Positions 25,587 through 34,567 of a stretch of DNA of 64,000 nucleotides are shown piece after piece. The first letter of the stretch is position 1, and the number at the start of each line of letters is the position of its first letter. Source of the DNA: a bacterium (lineage in GTDB: Bacteria; Arandabacterota; Arandabacteria; Arandabacterales; Arandabacteraceae); assembly GCA_029933125.1 (NCBI GenBank), contig JAOZOU010000004.1, positions 62,001-126,000 of the forward strand, given 5' to 3'. The translations under genes and the position numbers were made by a program. The notes beneath the pieces are model-generated. The model was not told the origin of the DNA. It worked only from the letters and a program-made list of their open reading frames with translations, and searched no databases.

Positions 25587-26168
25587 GTGGATGCTATTTC
25601 ATGGATAAAGGATTCACTTGGCAGAGCAAGTGGTGTTTTCTCACAAACAGCTTCTTCGTGTTGTGAGGACATACTTGAAGCATCGAGGATTGTGACAGAT
25701 TGCCTCAAACAGGGTGGTAAGATATTGCTCTGTGGCAATGGTGGCAGTGCTGCTGATGCTCAGCACATAGCTGCTGAGATGACAGTCAGAATGAAAAAAG
25801 TAAGATCTCCACTTGCTGCGATTGCTCTTACGACAAATTCATCCCTTCTCACTGCTCAGGCTAATGATCTTGGCTTCGAAACCGTTTTCTCCAGACAGGT
25901 TATGTCGCTCGGTTCAAGAGGAGATGTTCTTGTTGCGATAAGTACGAGTGGGAAGTCGCCGAATATTATTGAGGCAGTTAATGTCGCAAAGGAGATGAAA
26001 ATAAAGGTGATAGGCCTTACCGGTTTTGATGGTGGGCATCTTGCTCCACTTTGTGATGTAGCTATTGTTGTACCTTCAAGTGAAGTCCCTAGGATTCAGG
26101 AAGTCCACATAGCCCTTGGACATATTTTCTGCGAACTTGCTGAAGCATCAATCTTTGGCGACAATTAG
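25587..26168 (+). CDS. gmhA: Phosphoheptose isomerase (GmhA/SIS domain)
   Basis: This SIS-domain protein has 193 residues and the GmhA pattern: GGKILLCGNGGSAADAQHIAAEMTVR, LTTNSSLLTAQANDLGFETVFSRQV, AISTSGKSPNIIEA and IQEVHIALGHIFCELAE. It converts sedoheptulose-7-phosphate to D-glycero-D-manno-heptose-7-phosphate for LPS core or S-layer glycans. The start is GTG 25587 after GAGGAG. No hldE or gmhB lies in the window. Confidence 0.9.
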   Translation: MDAISWIKDSLGRASGVFSQTASSCCEDILEASRIVTDCLKQGGKILLCGNGGSAADAQHIAAEMTVRMKKVRSPLAAIALTTNSSLLTAQANDLGFETVFSRQVMSLGSRGDVLVAISTSGKSPNIIEAVNVAKEMKIKVIGLTGFDGGHLAPLCDVAIVVPSSEVPRIQEVHIALGHIFCELAEASIFGDN

Positions 26169-26222
26169 TATGGTTGGTCATCAATTTATTCGCTGGAGAA
26201 GGCATGAGAATGGAGATGACTT

Positions 26223-26609
26223 ATGAAAAACTATCTCTTGATAATCTTTAGTGTTGTCCTTGGGGTGGCAGGTCAACTCTCTTTGAAGTATGGGGTTGGC
26301 ATTGCTTCGAATGTTTCTTCTTCGCGTATCGTCCAATCCCTGGATCCGCGTGTGATATGGAGTTTTCTCCAGACCGCAGCAAGCAACAAGTTTGTGATTC
26401 TTGGTTTTCTTTTCTACCTGATCAGTGCAGCCAGCTGGTTGGTGATACTCTCGAGGGTTGACCTGAGCCTGGCTTACCCTCTCATAAGCATCGGATACAT
26501 AGTAATAGTTGTGCTCTCGAAGTACATATTCAATGAACCGGTCACAAGCATGCGCATTGCTGGAACGTTGCTTGTTTGTGCAGGAGTGTTCTTGCTCTTG
26601 AGGTCGTGA
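26223..26609 (+). CDS. Small four-TM EamA/SMR-like protein
   Basis: A 128-residue integral membrane protein with four hydrophobic helices. [13 protein letters not shown] in helix 1 and [43 protein letters not shown] at the end match the EamA/SMR half-transporter type, including ArnE/ArnF-like lipid-linked sugar flippase subunits. Its place between gmhA and a prenyl-phosphate phosphoribosyltransferase-like gene makes lipid-linked sugar transport plausible, though drug export is also possible. Confidence 0.75.
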   Translation: MKNYLLIIFSVVLGVAGQLSLKYGVGIASNVSSSRIVQSLDPRVIWSFLQTAASNKFVILGFLFYLISAASWLVILSRVDLSLAYPLISIGYIVIVVLSKYIFNEPVTSMRIAGTLLVCAGVFLLLRS

Positions 26610-26611
26610 AA

Positions 26612-27244
26612 TTGAGCAAACCTGTACTGATTGGAATAGCGGGTGGAACAGGTTCTGGAAAGACCACTGTGGCAACTCTTGTCAAAGCCCGCTTCGGTGA
26701 TGAAAAGGTCATCATAATCCACCATGACTCCTATTACCGTGATAGGAGTGACATAAGCCCTGAAGAGAGGGAAAAGATTAACTATGACCACCCTGATGCA
26801 TTCGAGAACAGTTTACTTGTTGAGCACCTCAGGAAGCTTCTCAATCGCGAGTCAATTGAGATGCCAATATATGATTATGCGACTCATACGAGGCTACCGC
26901 AGACTAAACTCATTCAACCTGCTGAAATAATCTTGCTTGAGGGCATTCTGGTACTTGAGGACGAACGCCTCAGATCGCTCATGGACATAAAAATCTACAT
27001 TGAAACCGACGCTGATGAGAGATTCATTCGCAGATTCTTGAGGGATGTCAAGGAAAGGAAACGGACGCCTGATTCGGTTATTGAGCAGTATGTCAGCACT
27101 GTCAAACCAATGCACTTGCAGTTTGTGGAGCCAACAAAGCGTTATGCCGATATAATAATACCCGAGGGCGGGCACAACGCAGTGGCAATAGATCTGCTTG
27201 TTACGAAAATAAGGGACATACTGAGGAAAGCCGGACATGAATAG
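26612..27244 (+). CDS. udk: Uridine kinase
   Basis: Uridine kinase (210 residues) of the pyrimidine salvage pathway. It shows the P-loop [42 protein letters not shown] and [18 protein letters not shown] 26612 has GAGG 8 bases upstream and gives the normal N-terminus. An earlier in-frame start at 26576 would run into the upstream gene. It overlaps the prenyltransferase gene by 8 bases. Confidence 0.93.
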   Translation: MSKPVLIGIAGGTGSGKTTVATLVKARFGDEKVIIIHHDSYYRDRSDISPEEREKINYDHPDAFENSLLVEHLRKLLNRESIEMPIYDYATHTRLPQTKLIQPAEIILLEGILVLEDERLRSLMDIKIYIETDADERFIRRFLRDVKERKRTPDSVIEQYVSTVKPMHLQFVEPTKRYADIIIPEGGHNAVAIDLLVTKIRDILRKAGHE

Positions 27245-28130
27245 AATCGCTGCCTATGTCGAATCCTTGAGGCCGCTTCAGTGGACAAAGAACCTTGTCG
27301 TCCTGGCAGGCGTGATTTTTTCAAGGAATCTCTTCAGATCTGATATGTTGCTCACAAGTCTCGCAGCTCTCGGGATTTTCTGCCTTCTTTCAGGTGCGGT
27401 TTATGTCTTCAACGATGTCATTGATCTTGAGCAAGACAGGGCCCATCCAGTCAAGCGTAAGCGTCCGGTTGCAAGCGGGAGGATATCAAGGGCTGAGGCG
27501 GTTGGATTTGGAATCGCAGTTGGTGCAGCAGGTCTGATTTTGTCAATCTTTCTAAGCAGCAGTTTCTTCTGGGTTTGTCTCACCTACTTCATTATCAGCA
27601 TGGCTTATTCCTTTGCCCTCAAACACATGGTCGTCCTTGATGTGCTAATAATCTCGATTGGATTTGTTCTAAGAGCTATGGCTGGTGTCGAGGCTCTCAA
27701 AGATATTGATCCTCGTGTTGTCATGTCACCCTGGTTGCTCGTCTGCACCCTCTTCCTTGCTCTCTTTTTGGGTTTCAACAAACGCCGCCATGAGCTTGAT
27801 CTGCTTGCTGATGATGCTGGAAGGCATCGCAAGAGTCTCGACGATTACTCGAAAGAATTTCTTGATGCAATGATAGCGGTTGTCACAGCGGCAACTGTCA
27901 TAGCTTACTCGATCTATACGATCTGGCCTGAGACAGTCAATAAGTTCAACACGCGCAATCTCATCTATACTGTCCCTTTTGTCGTTTTTGGGCTCTTCCG
28001 CTATATGTATCTTGTGATCATGAGAAACAAAGGGGGCAGCCCTTCGGAGATCCTTGTCTCCGATATCCCGCTCGTTGTTGATATCATTCTTTGGCTGCTT
28101 GTTGCTGGGCTCATTCTTTATGAATCCTGA
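27237..28130 (+). CDS. UbiA-family prenyltransferase, decaprenyl-phosphate phosphoribosyltransferase-like
   Basis: Integral membrane protein of 297 residues with about eight or nine helices. It opens [21 protein letters not shown]. The first acidic motif is [24 protein letters not shown], and the second region is [21 protein letters not shown] with [24 protein letters not shown]. These match the DPPR synthase branch, which transfers phosphoribose from PRPP to a polyprenyl phosphate, rather than DGGGP synthase or quinone UbiA. prs lies 1.6 kb downstream. If correct, the product would be a lipid-linked ribose or arabinose donor. Confidence 0.8.
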   Translation: MNRIAAYVESLRPLQWTKNLVVLAGVIFSRNLFRSDMLLTSLAALGIFCLLSGAVYVFNDVIDLEQDRAHPVKRKRPVASGRISRAEAVGFGIAVGAAGLILSIFLSSSFFWVCLTYFIISMAYSFALKHMVVLDVLIISIGFVLRAMAGVEALKDIDPRVVMSPWLLVCTLFLALFLGFNKRRHELDLLADDAGRHRKSLDDYSKEFLDAMIAVVTAATVIAYSIYTIWPETVNKFNTRNLIYTVPFVVFGLFRYMYLVIMRNKGGSPSEILVSDIPLVVDIILWLLVAGLILYES

Positions 28131-28146
28131 AAGTCAGAGGTGTGGC

Positions 28147-29007
28147 TTGGCAATTGAAGTCAAGTGCCGAGCAAAAGTAAATCTCTTCCTGCGAGTGCTT
28201 GGCAGGCGCCAGGATGGCTACCATGAGGTTGAAACCATCTACCACTCAATTGAGCTCCATGACATCCTGAGATTGAAAGTCCAGAAAAGCGATATCACGC
28301 TTGTCTGCGATCATCCGCTTGTGCCTACCGATGAGACAAACCTCGCCTCCAAAGCTGCAAGGCGCATGCTTGAGGGCTACAGATATGGTGTGAGGATGAT
28401 GCTTGAGAAAAGGATACCCATTGCAGCAGGCTTGGGCGGAGGCAGTGCCGATGCAGCAGGTGCACTGGTTGGGATCAACAAACTCTACCGTATGGGCCTA
28501 TCCCTTCAAGATCTTGAAGAGCATGCTAGCGCGCTCGGAGCTGATGTGAAATTTATGGTAAGAGGAGGATGTGCAGTCGGCAGGGGAAGGGGTGAAGATC
28601 TCGATTTTCTTGAACCTCTCAATGGAATACCCGTTTTGCTGGTCGTTCCCGATTTAGCAGTAAGCACAAAATGGGCTTACGCAAGTCTCAAAATGGGGTT
28701 GACAAGGCCTAAAGCCAATCTTACTATGTTAGCGGACACTCTTAGAGGAGGGAAAATAGGCCAGCTGAAAGACCTCCTGTACAATGACTTCGAGAGTGTT
28801 GTCTTCGAGAGATACCCAATTGTTGCACAAATCAGGCATAAATTGCTGGAGAGTGGCGCATGTGCGTCATTGATGTCGGGCTCTGGACCGGTTGTTTTTG
28901 GAGTATTCCTTGAGGAGGGTGATGCCAGGAGAGCCAGCAAAGAATTGGCAAGCCATGGAAATAGAGTGATCGAGACAGCTTTTGCCACAAAAGGCGTGAC
29001 GGCATAG
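28147..29007 (+). CDS. ispE: 4-diphosphocytidyl-2-C-methyl-D-erythritol kinase
   Basis: GHMP kinase of the MEP isoprenoid pathway, 286 residues. The N-terminus is AKVNLFLRVLGRRQDGYHEVETIYHSI, the ATP loop is PIAAGLGGGSADAAGAL, and SLMSGSGPVVFGVF is near the end. TTG 28147 with AGAGGTG upstream gives the usual length; ATG 28120 inside the preceding gene is an alternative. It shows that isoprenoid precursors are made by the bacterial MEP route. spoVG follows, a common arrangement in bacteria. Confidence 0.92.
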   Translation: MAIEVKCRAKVNLFLRVLGRRQDGYHEVETIYHSIELHDILRLKVQKSDITLVCDHPLVPTDETNLASKAARRMLEGYRYGVRMMLEKRIPIAAGLGGGSADAAGALVGINKLYRMGLSLQDLEEHASALGADVKFMVRGGCAVGRGRGEDLDFLEPLNGIPVLLVVPDLAVSTKWAYASLKMGLTRPKANLTMLADTLRGGKIGQLKDLLYNDFESVVFERYPIVAQIRHKLLESGACASLMSGSGPVVFGVFLEEGDARRASKELASHGNRVIETAFATKGVTA

Positions 29008-29064
29008 GCAAAACGGTTCCTCGTGTCACGGAGCTCTCTGGTCGAGCAGCTCAGGGGGTAGGGC

Positions 29065-29622
29065 ATGGAGATCACTGCCATTAGGGTCACGCCAGTAAGA
29101 GCTAAGAAGGTACTTGCTGTTGCTACGCTTACGCTTTGCGATTGTTTCGTTTTGCGAGCCTTGCGTCTGGTAGTTGGGCGGAGTAGGCGGTATGTGGCGA
29201 TGCCCATACGGCGCACTCAGACAGGGGTATTCGAGGTCTTTCATCCGATAACTTCAGAGGCAAGGAAGACAATTGAGGAAGTGATAGAGGAGATCTATGA
29301 AAAGAGGATTGCAGGCGGGGAGCCCCAGCTTGCGGGAAAGGTCTATCTTGGGTCTTCTTCAGATTTTGTTATAACCGATGTCAAGGTGAAACCCTTTGAA
29401 TCACATAAGCTAAAAGGTTTCGCGAATATGGTTCTCGATAATTGTCTTGCTATCAATGGAGTGAAGATAATAGCAGGCAAGCAGCGCAAATTTATCCAGA
29501 TGCCCAATGTCAAACGTGGCAACAGATTTCGTGATCTTGCCTTTCCAATAAAGCCTGAGATAAGACAGCATATTGAAGATACGATCTTTAGGGAGTATAA
29601 CAAGGTCGTTGATGGCGCTTGA
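29065..29622 (+). CDS. spoVG: Double-domain SpoVG protein
   Basis: SpoVG is an RNA/DNA-binding regulator, normally about 85-100 residues. This protein has 185 residues and two successive SpoVG units. Unit 1 (about 1-82) has MEITAIRVTPV ... RRYVAMPIRRTQTGVFEVFHPITSEARKTIEEVI. Unit 2 (about 98-183) has FVITDVKVKPF ... RKFIQMPNVKRGNRFRDLAFPIKPEIRQHIEDTI. Unit 2 is closer to the canonical sequence and unit 1 is divergent in its middle. It sits between ispE and tRNA-Gln/prs, the usual spoVG neighbourhood. ATG 29065 has AGGGGG upstream. Confidence 0.88.
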   Translation: MEITAIRVTPVRAKKVLAVATLTLCDCFVLRALRLVVGRSRRYVAMPIRRTQTGVFEVFHPITSEARKTIEEVIEEIYEKRIAGGEPQLAGKVYLGSSSDFVITDVKVKPFESHKLKGFANMVLDNCLAINGVKIIAGKQRKFIQMPNVKRGNRFRDLAFPIKPEIRQHIEDTIFREYNKVVDGA

Positions 29623-29647
29623 TGAGTAGCAAGCCGTTGCAAGAAGC

Positions 29648-29722
29648 TGGGGCGTCGTCAAGCGGCTAAGACACAGGGCTTTGGACCCTGGATCGGAGGT
29701 TCGAATCCTCCCGCCCCAGCCA
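29648..29722 (+). tRNA. tRNA-Gln(TTG)
   Basis: TGGGGCG (29648-29654) pairs with CGCCCCA (29712-29718), with discriminator G and encoded CCA. The anticodon loop CTTTGGA gives TTG, reading CAA/CAG. The T-arm is GGAGGTTCGAATCCTCC. It lies 25 bases after spoVG and 42 before prs. Confidence 0.95.
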
Positions 29723-29764
29723 GGCAAACGGCTTTTGACTGTTAGGAGGGAAAGGAACTTCGCC

Positions 29765-30688
29765 ATGAGGATCTTTGCTGGTCGAGCCAATAGAGCCCTT
29801 GCTGAAGAGATAGTTCGTTACCTTGGGACGGAGCTTGGAAACTGTGAAATCACTCAATTCGCAGATGGCGAGATCTTCTGCAAATACAATGAGAATATCC
29901 GTGGTGTGGATGTCTTTATAGTCCAGCCGACTTTTCCACCAGCGGATAATCTCCTTGAACTTCTCATAATGATAGATGCTGCGTGCAGAGCATCAGCCCA
30001 CAGGATAACCGCAGTAATTCCGTACTTTGGCTATGCTAGGCAGGATCGTAAGGATCAACCGAGGGTGCCTATTTCAGCAAAGCTTGTGGCAAACCTGATA
30101 ACAATGGCAGGAGCCAATCGCGTCTTAACGATGGATCTGCATGCTGGCCAGATACAGGGATTTTTCGATATCCCCATGGATCACCTCTTTGCAGCTCCTG
30201 TTTTGATTGACTATTTCAAAAGTCTTGAAATCGAGAATCCAACGGTTGTTGCACCCGATATTGGTAGTGTGAGAATGGCAAGAGGTTTTGCAAAACGCCT
30301 TGGAATGCCATTTGCCCTGATTGATAAACGTAGGCCAGCCCATAATGTCTCTATTGTCCTTAATGTCATAGGTGAGGTCAAGAATAGGAACGTCATCATA
30401 ATAGATGATCTCATCGATACAGGTGGAACGATTGTTAATGCAGCAAATGCCTTGCGCAAAGAGGGAGCAGGCGATATTTATGTAGGGTGTACTCATGGTG
30501 TCTTCTCGGGAGACGCTCTCGAGACGATAGATGCATCTCCTATTAAGGAGCTCGTTGTGACGAACACAATTCCACTGGATGGTAAGGGTCCAGTTGACAA
30601 GGTCAGGGTGCTTTCCGTTGCACAGCTCCTTGGAGAGGCGATTCGTAGAATACATGAGGGGGAATCGGTAAGTTCACTCTTTATCTGA
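29765..30688 (+). CDS. prs: Ribose-phosphate pyrophosphokinase
   Basis: PRPP synthase, 307 residues. It shows RIFAGRANRALAEEI, ITQFADGEIFCKYNENIRGVDVFIVQPTFPP, the PYFGYARQDRKDQPRVPISAKLVANLI stretch and the PRPP loop IIDDLIDTGGTIVNAA. ATG 29765 is chosen; a longer frame from 29681 would begin inside the tRNA. PRPP feeds nucleotide, His and Trp synthesis and also the phosphoribosyltransferase-like UbiA protein upstream. Confidence 0.96.
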   Translation: MRIFAGRANRALAEEIVRYLGTELGNCEITQFADGEIFCKYNENIRGVDVFIVQPTFPPADNLLELLIMIDAACRASAHRITAVIPYFGYARQDRKDQPRVPISAKLVANLITMAGANRVLTMDLHAGQIQGFFDIPMDHLFAAPVLIDYFKSLEIENPTVVAPDIGSVRMARGFAKRLGMPFALIDKRRPAHNVSIVLNVIGEVKNRNVIIIDDLIDTGGTIVNAANALRKEGAGDIYVGCTHGVFSGDALETIDASPIKELVVTNTIPLDGKGPVDKVRVLSVAQLLGEAIRRIHEGESVSSLFI

Positions 30689-30698
30689 GGTTTGAAAA

Positions 30699-31373
30699 AT
30701 GGCCACAGTTGAGCTCAAAGCAAAATTGAGAGAAGGTGTTGGCAAAGGCAAAGCTCGAAAGCTGCGTGCAGCTGGTTTCATCCCTGGCGTGGTTTATGGA
30801 GAAGGGGAGGAATCAAGGGCTATCGCTGTGAGCTACAAGGACTTCCATCCTGTGCTTCATACGGTGGCTCGTGAGAATGTGATACTTGATCTCAAGATTG
30901 AAGGTGCAGAGGATAAGGAGATCAAGGCTATTATACGCGAAATTCAGTATCACCCCGTCAGAAGGGACATTCTGCATGTGGACTTTCAGCACATCTCGAT
31001 GACGAAAGAGATAACCGTCAATGTCCCAGTTGAGGTTGTGGGTGAACCTGTTGGTGTCAAGACCAAGGGTGGTATCCTCGAGACAATTCTGCGTGAGGTT
31101 GAAGTCGAGTGCCTTCCTGCAAATATCCCCGATAGGATAGTCATTGATGTTTCTGAGCTCGATGTCGGCGACTCACTCCAGGTCAGTGACCTTCATGTCG
31201 AGAATGCGAGGATAATCAGTGATCCCGAATCGACCGTCGTTACGGTTGTTGCTCCTACTGTGGTTGAGGAGAAGCCTGCTGAGGTAGAGGCTGAGGCAGC
31301 TGAAGAGAAGCCAGAGGAAGCAGCCGAGAAGGAGGAGCCGACTGAGGAGTCCAAGCCCGAGCCGGAGAAGTAG
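30699..31373 (+). CDS. rplY: 50S ribosomal protein L25/CTC form
   Basis: 5S-rRNA-binding protein, 224 residues: the long CTC/TL5 form. The N-terminal L25 domain (ELKAKLREGVGKGKARKLRAAGFIPGVVYG) is followed by the beta-rich C domain (about 95-190). A Glu/Ala/Lys/Pro-rich acidic tail runs from about 187 to 224. The prs-rplY-pth-ychF order is a standard bacterial cluster. Confidence 0.95.
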   Translation: MATVELKAKLREGVGKGKARKLRAAGFIPGVVYGEGEESRAIAVSYKDFHPVLHTVARENVILDLKIEGAEDKEIKAIIREIQYHPVRRDILHVDFQHISMTKEITVNVPVEVVGEPVGVKTKGGILETILREVEVECLPANIPDRIVIDVSELDVGDSLQVSDLHVENARIISDPESTVVTVVAPTVVEEKPAEVEAEAAEEKPEEAAEKEEPTEESKPEPEK

Positions 31374-31375
31374 GC

Positions 31376-31942
31376 TTGTTGGTTGCACTTGGTCTAGGCA
31401 ACCCTGGTCGAGAATACGAGCATTCAAGGCATAACCTGGGGAAAGATGCTGTAATCGACCTCGCTCAACGTCTCAAACTTAGTTTTGCCGAAGGTCGGGG
31501 TGAATTCTACATCTGTCATCATCCCCAACTGGATTTGTGGCTGGCTGTTCCAACCACATACATGAACCTAAGTGGTAGGAGTGCTCTAGGGGTGGTTGAA
31601 TCACTTGGGATTTCACCTGAGGCATTGCTTGTCGTCTGTGATGATTTCAATCTGCCCCTTGGTTCGCTTCGCCTAAGGAAAAGTGGAGGCGATGGTGGTC
31701 ACAAGGGATTGGCTTCCATAATCTACGAGTTAGGCACAAAGGATTTTCCAAGGTTGAGGCTTGGAATAGGGCCACTTCCTGAAGATATTGAGGCAGAGGA
31801 ATTTGTGCTTTCCCCCTTCAGCGAAGCAGAAGGTGAAAAGGTAATCGAGCTTAAGCGGGCGGCTGGAGAGGCGATTGTATCGGCTGCTACCAAAGGTATA
31901 GAAAGGACGATGAACTTTTTCAACAGAAGGGCTGAAGCATAA
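31376..31942 (+). CDS. pth: Peptidyl-tRNA hydrolase
   Basis: This enzyme releases tRNA from peptidyl-tRNA. The 188-residue protein has VALGLGNPGREYEHSRHNLG (catalytic His in HNLG), PTTYMNLSGRSA, VCDDFNLPLGSLRLRKSGGDGGHKGLASI and FPRLRLGIG. The start is TTG 31376, 2 bases after the rplY stop. Its stop shares one base with the ychF start. Confidence 0.95.
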   Translation: MLVALGLGNPGREYEHSRHNLGKDAVIDLAQRLKLSFAEGRGEFYICHHPQLDLWLAVPTTYMNLSGRSALGVVESLGISPEALLVVCDDFNLPLGSLRLRKSGGDGGHKGLASIIYELGTKDFPRLRLGIGPLPEDIEAEEFVLSPFSEAEGEKVIELKRAAGEAIVSAATKGIERTMNFFNRRAEA

Positions 31943-33036
31943 TGGAAGTGGGAATCGTCGGTCTGCCCAATGTTGGTAAATCAACTCTTTTCAACTCGCT
32001 CTCCAATGCATGTGCTGCTGCCAGCAACTATCCTTATTGCACGATCGAACCAAATGTGGCTGTTGTTGAGGTTAAGGATGAGCGCCTCGAGAGATTGGCT
32101 GAGATCGTCAAACCTGAGGTGGTAACCCATCCGACTCTTCGTTTTGTTGACATCGCAGGGCTTGCAAAGGGAGCAAGTAAAGGCGAAGGCTTAGGGAATC
32201 TATTTCTTTCCCACATAAGAGGCGTTGATGCGGTAGTCCATGTCTTGAGATGCTTTGAGGATAAGGCTGTTGTCCACCTTGAGGGGGATGTGGATCCCAT
32301 TCGCGACCTTGAGATAGTCGAAACTGAGCTTGTGCTTTCGGACATTGAGATCCTTGATCGAAGGATTTCCAAGCTTGAGAAGGTTGCGCGTACTGGTGAT
32401 CAGCATGCCAAGAAGCAGTTGGAGTTCTTGAGGGGAATCAGGGATGATCTCAATCAGGGAAAAAAGTATCAAGCGAGTGACGATCTTGATCCAGAGCTTA
32501 ACGGCCTTCTCAATGAGATAAACCTTCTCTCTTCGAAGCCATCTCTTATAGTCGCCAATATTGGCGATGATCCGAGAGATGAGAAGACCAGGGCTCACAT
32601 TGAGGCATGTGAAACTGCAGCCCATGAACGTGGAACCATCTGTATTCCCATATCAGCACGCCTTGAGAGTGAACTTGCCGATATTGAAGACGATGAGGCC
32701 AGTGATCTCCGCAAGGAGATGGGGTTTGAAGGCACTGCCCTGGATAGATTTGTAAGAGCTTGCTATGATCTTCTCAAGGTGATAACATTCTTTACGATTA
32801 AGGGGCGGGAGACGCGGGGTTGGACAGTGAAAGATGGCACCTGCATCAGAGATGCGGCGGGTAAGATCCACACCGATATGAGGGAAAAGTTCATAAGTGC
32901 CGATGTTGTCTCGTTCGAAGATTTCATCCAGGCTGGCAGCATGAGTGTGGCAAAAGAGAGAGGACTTGTTAGAACAGAGGGAAAGCATTATATAGTCAAA
33001 GACGGGGATATTGTGCTTGTGAGGTTTGGCAAGTGA
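31942..33036 (+). CDS. ychF: Redox-regulated ATPase YchF
   Basis: Obg-family P-loop ATPase, 364 residues. It shows GLPNVGKSTLFNSLSNA, the Switch II stretch FVDIAGLAKGASKGEGLGNLFLSHI, a coiled-coil insertion (about 140-190) and the C-terminal TGS domain ending IVLVRFGK. The specificity motif NIGD replaces NKxD, in line with ATP over GTP. Confidence 0.95.
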   Translation: MEVGIVGLPNVGKSTLFNSLSNACAAASNYPYCTIEPNVAVVEVKDERLERLAEIVKPEVVTHPTLRFVDIAGLAKGASKGEGLGNLFLSHIRGVDAVVHVLRCFEDKAVVHLEGDVDPIRDLEIVETELVLSDIEILDRRISKLEKVARTGDQHAKKQLEFLRGIRDDLNQGKKYQASDDLDPELNGLLNEINLLSSKPSLIVANIGDDPRDEKTRAHIEACETAAHERGTICIPISARLESELADIEDDEASDLRKEMGFEGTALDRFVRACYDLLKVITFFTIKGRETRGWTVKDGTCIRDAAGKIHTDMREKFISADVVSFEDFIQAGSMSVAKERGLVRTEGKHYIVKDGDIVLVRFGK

Positions 33037-33047
33037 AAGGGGAAAGG

Positions 33048-33371
33048 ATGCGATTATACGAAACGGTTTTCATTCTGGATCCTAAGCTTGAAGCGGAACA
33101 GGTCAGCGAGCAGATCAGTAAGGTGCGTGATCTGATCACCAATCTTGGTGGTGAGATCGTAAAAGTTGAGGAAGGTGGGAAACGCAAGCTTGCATATGAG
33201 ATAAAGCGCAACAGGGAGGGCTATTATGTCCTGATAGTCTTCCGCTCTGATCCTTCCTCAATTGCGGAGATTGAGCGCGCATACCGCCTCAATGACAAGG
33301 TGCTGCGTCATATTGTTATTGTTGCTACTGAAAAGAAGAAAGCAGCCCAGACAGGTGAGATGTCTGGTTAG
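33048..33371 (+). CDS. rpsF: 30S ribosomal protein S6
   Basis: This 107-residue S6 begins RLYETVFILDPKLEAEQV, with GGEIVKVEEGGKRKLAYEIKRNREGYYVLIVF and YRLNDKVLRHIVIV. ATG 33048 with AAGGGGAAAGG upstream is preferred to the GTG at 33033 that overlaps ychF. It is the first gene of the conserved rpsF-ssb-rpsR-rplI cluster. Confidence 0.96.
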   Translation: MRLYETVFILDPKLEAEQVSEQISKVRDLITNLGGEIVKVEEGGKRKLAYEIKRNREGYYVLIVFRSDPSSIAEIERAYRLNDKVLRHIVIVATEKKKAAQTGEMSG

Positions 33372-33406
33372 GCTTAGGTTTGGGTAACGTGGATAGGGGG
33401 GTTGAG

Positions 33407-33835
33407 ATGGCGGACGTAAGACTGGCTTCTATAAACAAAGTTCTGCTGAGCGGAAGGCTGACGCGCGACCCTGAGTTGCGCTATACTCCGAACGGCACGG
33501 CTGTAACTTCCTTTTCGGTTGCCTCTAGCAGAAACTACAAGAGCCAAGATGGCGAGTGGAAACAGTCTGTTGCTTTCGTCAATGTTGTTGCCTGGGGTAA
33601 GCAGGCAGTTCTTGTTAATGAGTATCTCAAGAAAGGTAGCGCTGTCTACGTGGAAGGGCGACTCAACAGCCGAAGCTGGGAAACCGACGAGGGTCAGAAG
33701 CGGAGTGTGTTAGAGGTGCGCGCTGAGAGGGTTCAGTTTCTTGACCGTATAGTTAAGCCTGAAGTTGTTGAGGAAGAGTTCATTGAACCTGTCGAAGAAG
33801 GCGGGCTTGAAAGTGAAGATGAGGTACCGTTCTAA
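33407..33835 (+). CDS. ssb: Single-stranded DNA-binding protein
   Basis: SSB of 142 residues. The OB fold begins [34 protein letters not shown], with [38 protein letters not shown]. The acidic C-terminal tip ends EDEVPF, close to the DDDIPF partner-binding motif. ATG 33407 follows a GGGGGG ribosome site. Confidence 0.96.
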   Translation: MADVRLASINKVLLSGRLTRDPELRYTPNGTAVTSFSVASSRNYKSQDGEWKQSVAFVNVVAWGKQAVLVNEYLKKGSAVYVEGRLNSRSWETDEGQKRSVLEVRAERVQFLDRIVKPEVVEEEFIEPVEEGGLESEDEVPF

Positions 33836-33858
33836 GAATCCAATGGAGGAGTGTTGAG

Positions 33859-34092
33859 ATGGCAAGGGGAGATCGAAGACGCAGGAAGGTTTGCAAGTTC
33901 TGTGTTGATGGCGATGAGGTAATTGATTACAAAGATGAAAGGAAACTCTCTCGCTTCATCAACGAGCGAGGTAAGATTGTTGCGAGAAGGACATCTGGAG
34001 TCTGCGCCAAACATCAGCGGCAGCTAACAAGGGCTATCAAGCGAGCAAGACATGTTGGGCTGCTTCCGTTTACAACTGAGCAGATCAAGTAA
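33859..34092 (+). CDS. rpsR: 30S ribosomal protein S18 (zinc-type)
   Basis: This 77-residue S18 has [13 protein letters not shown] near the N-terminus and [27 protein letters not shown] at the end. The CxxC plus CxxH set suggests the zinc-binding (C+) form of S18. It lies between ssb and rplI. Confidence 0.96.
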   Translation: MARGDRRRRKVCKFCVDGDEVIDYKDERKLSRFINERGKIVARRTSGVCAKHQRQLTRAIKRARHVGLLPFTTEQIK

Positions 34093-34106
34093 AGAGGAGT
34101 GTTCAG

Positions 34107-34556
34107 ATGGAAGTTATCTTACTTGAGGATGTTCCCAACCTCGGCAGGCGTGGAGAAAAGGTTGGGGTTAAGGATGGTTATGCAAGGAACTATCTCCTTC
34201 CCCGTAAGCTAGCGCTGCCAGCAACACCGAGTGGGCTTAAGATGCTAAAGGAGGAAGAGAGGCGGCGAGCTGTAAGAGAGATGAAGATGCACAGGGAAGC
34301 CGAAGAGCTCGCCAAGGCTTTGAGTAAGACTTCATGTGAGGTTGAAGTTCAGGTCGGTGAGGATGATAGGGTCTTTGGTGCTGTAACAAGTGCCGATATT
34401 GCGGAAGTTCTTGCGAAGCAGGGATTCGACATAGACAAGAGAAAGGTAATTCTTGATGAGCCCCTCAAGGCACTTGGTGTCTATACCATACCTGTGAGGC
34501 TTTACAAAGACGTTGAAGCCAAGGTAAAGGTTTGGGTTATCAAGAAGCAGACTTAG
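34107..34556 (+). CDS. rplI: 50S ribosomal protein L9
   Basis: This 149-residue L9 has the N-terminal domain MEVILLEDVPNLGRRGEKVGVKDGYARNYLLPRKLA, a long central helix (about 42-75) and the C-terminal domain with VFGAVTSADIAEVL. It closes the ribosomal set and is followed 11 bases later by the PpiC-type lipoprotein. Confidence 0.96.
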   Translation: MEVILLEDVPNLGRRGEKVGVKDGYARNYLLPRKLALPATPSGLKMLKEEERRRAVREMKMHREAEELAKALSKTSCEVEVQVGEDDRVFGAVTSADIAEVLAKQGFDIDKRKVILDEPLKALGVYTIPVRLYKDVEAKVKVWVIKKQT

Positions 34557-34567
34557 GGGGTGTGTGA

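Noticed and set aside
27237-28130. DGGGP synthase call for the UbiA gene
   Set aside because: Attractive beside GGGPS, but the acidic motifs and flanks fit the phosphoribosyltransferase branch better.
29681-29764. Upstream extension of prs
   Set aside because: It begins inside tRNA-Gln and adds non-conserved residues.
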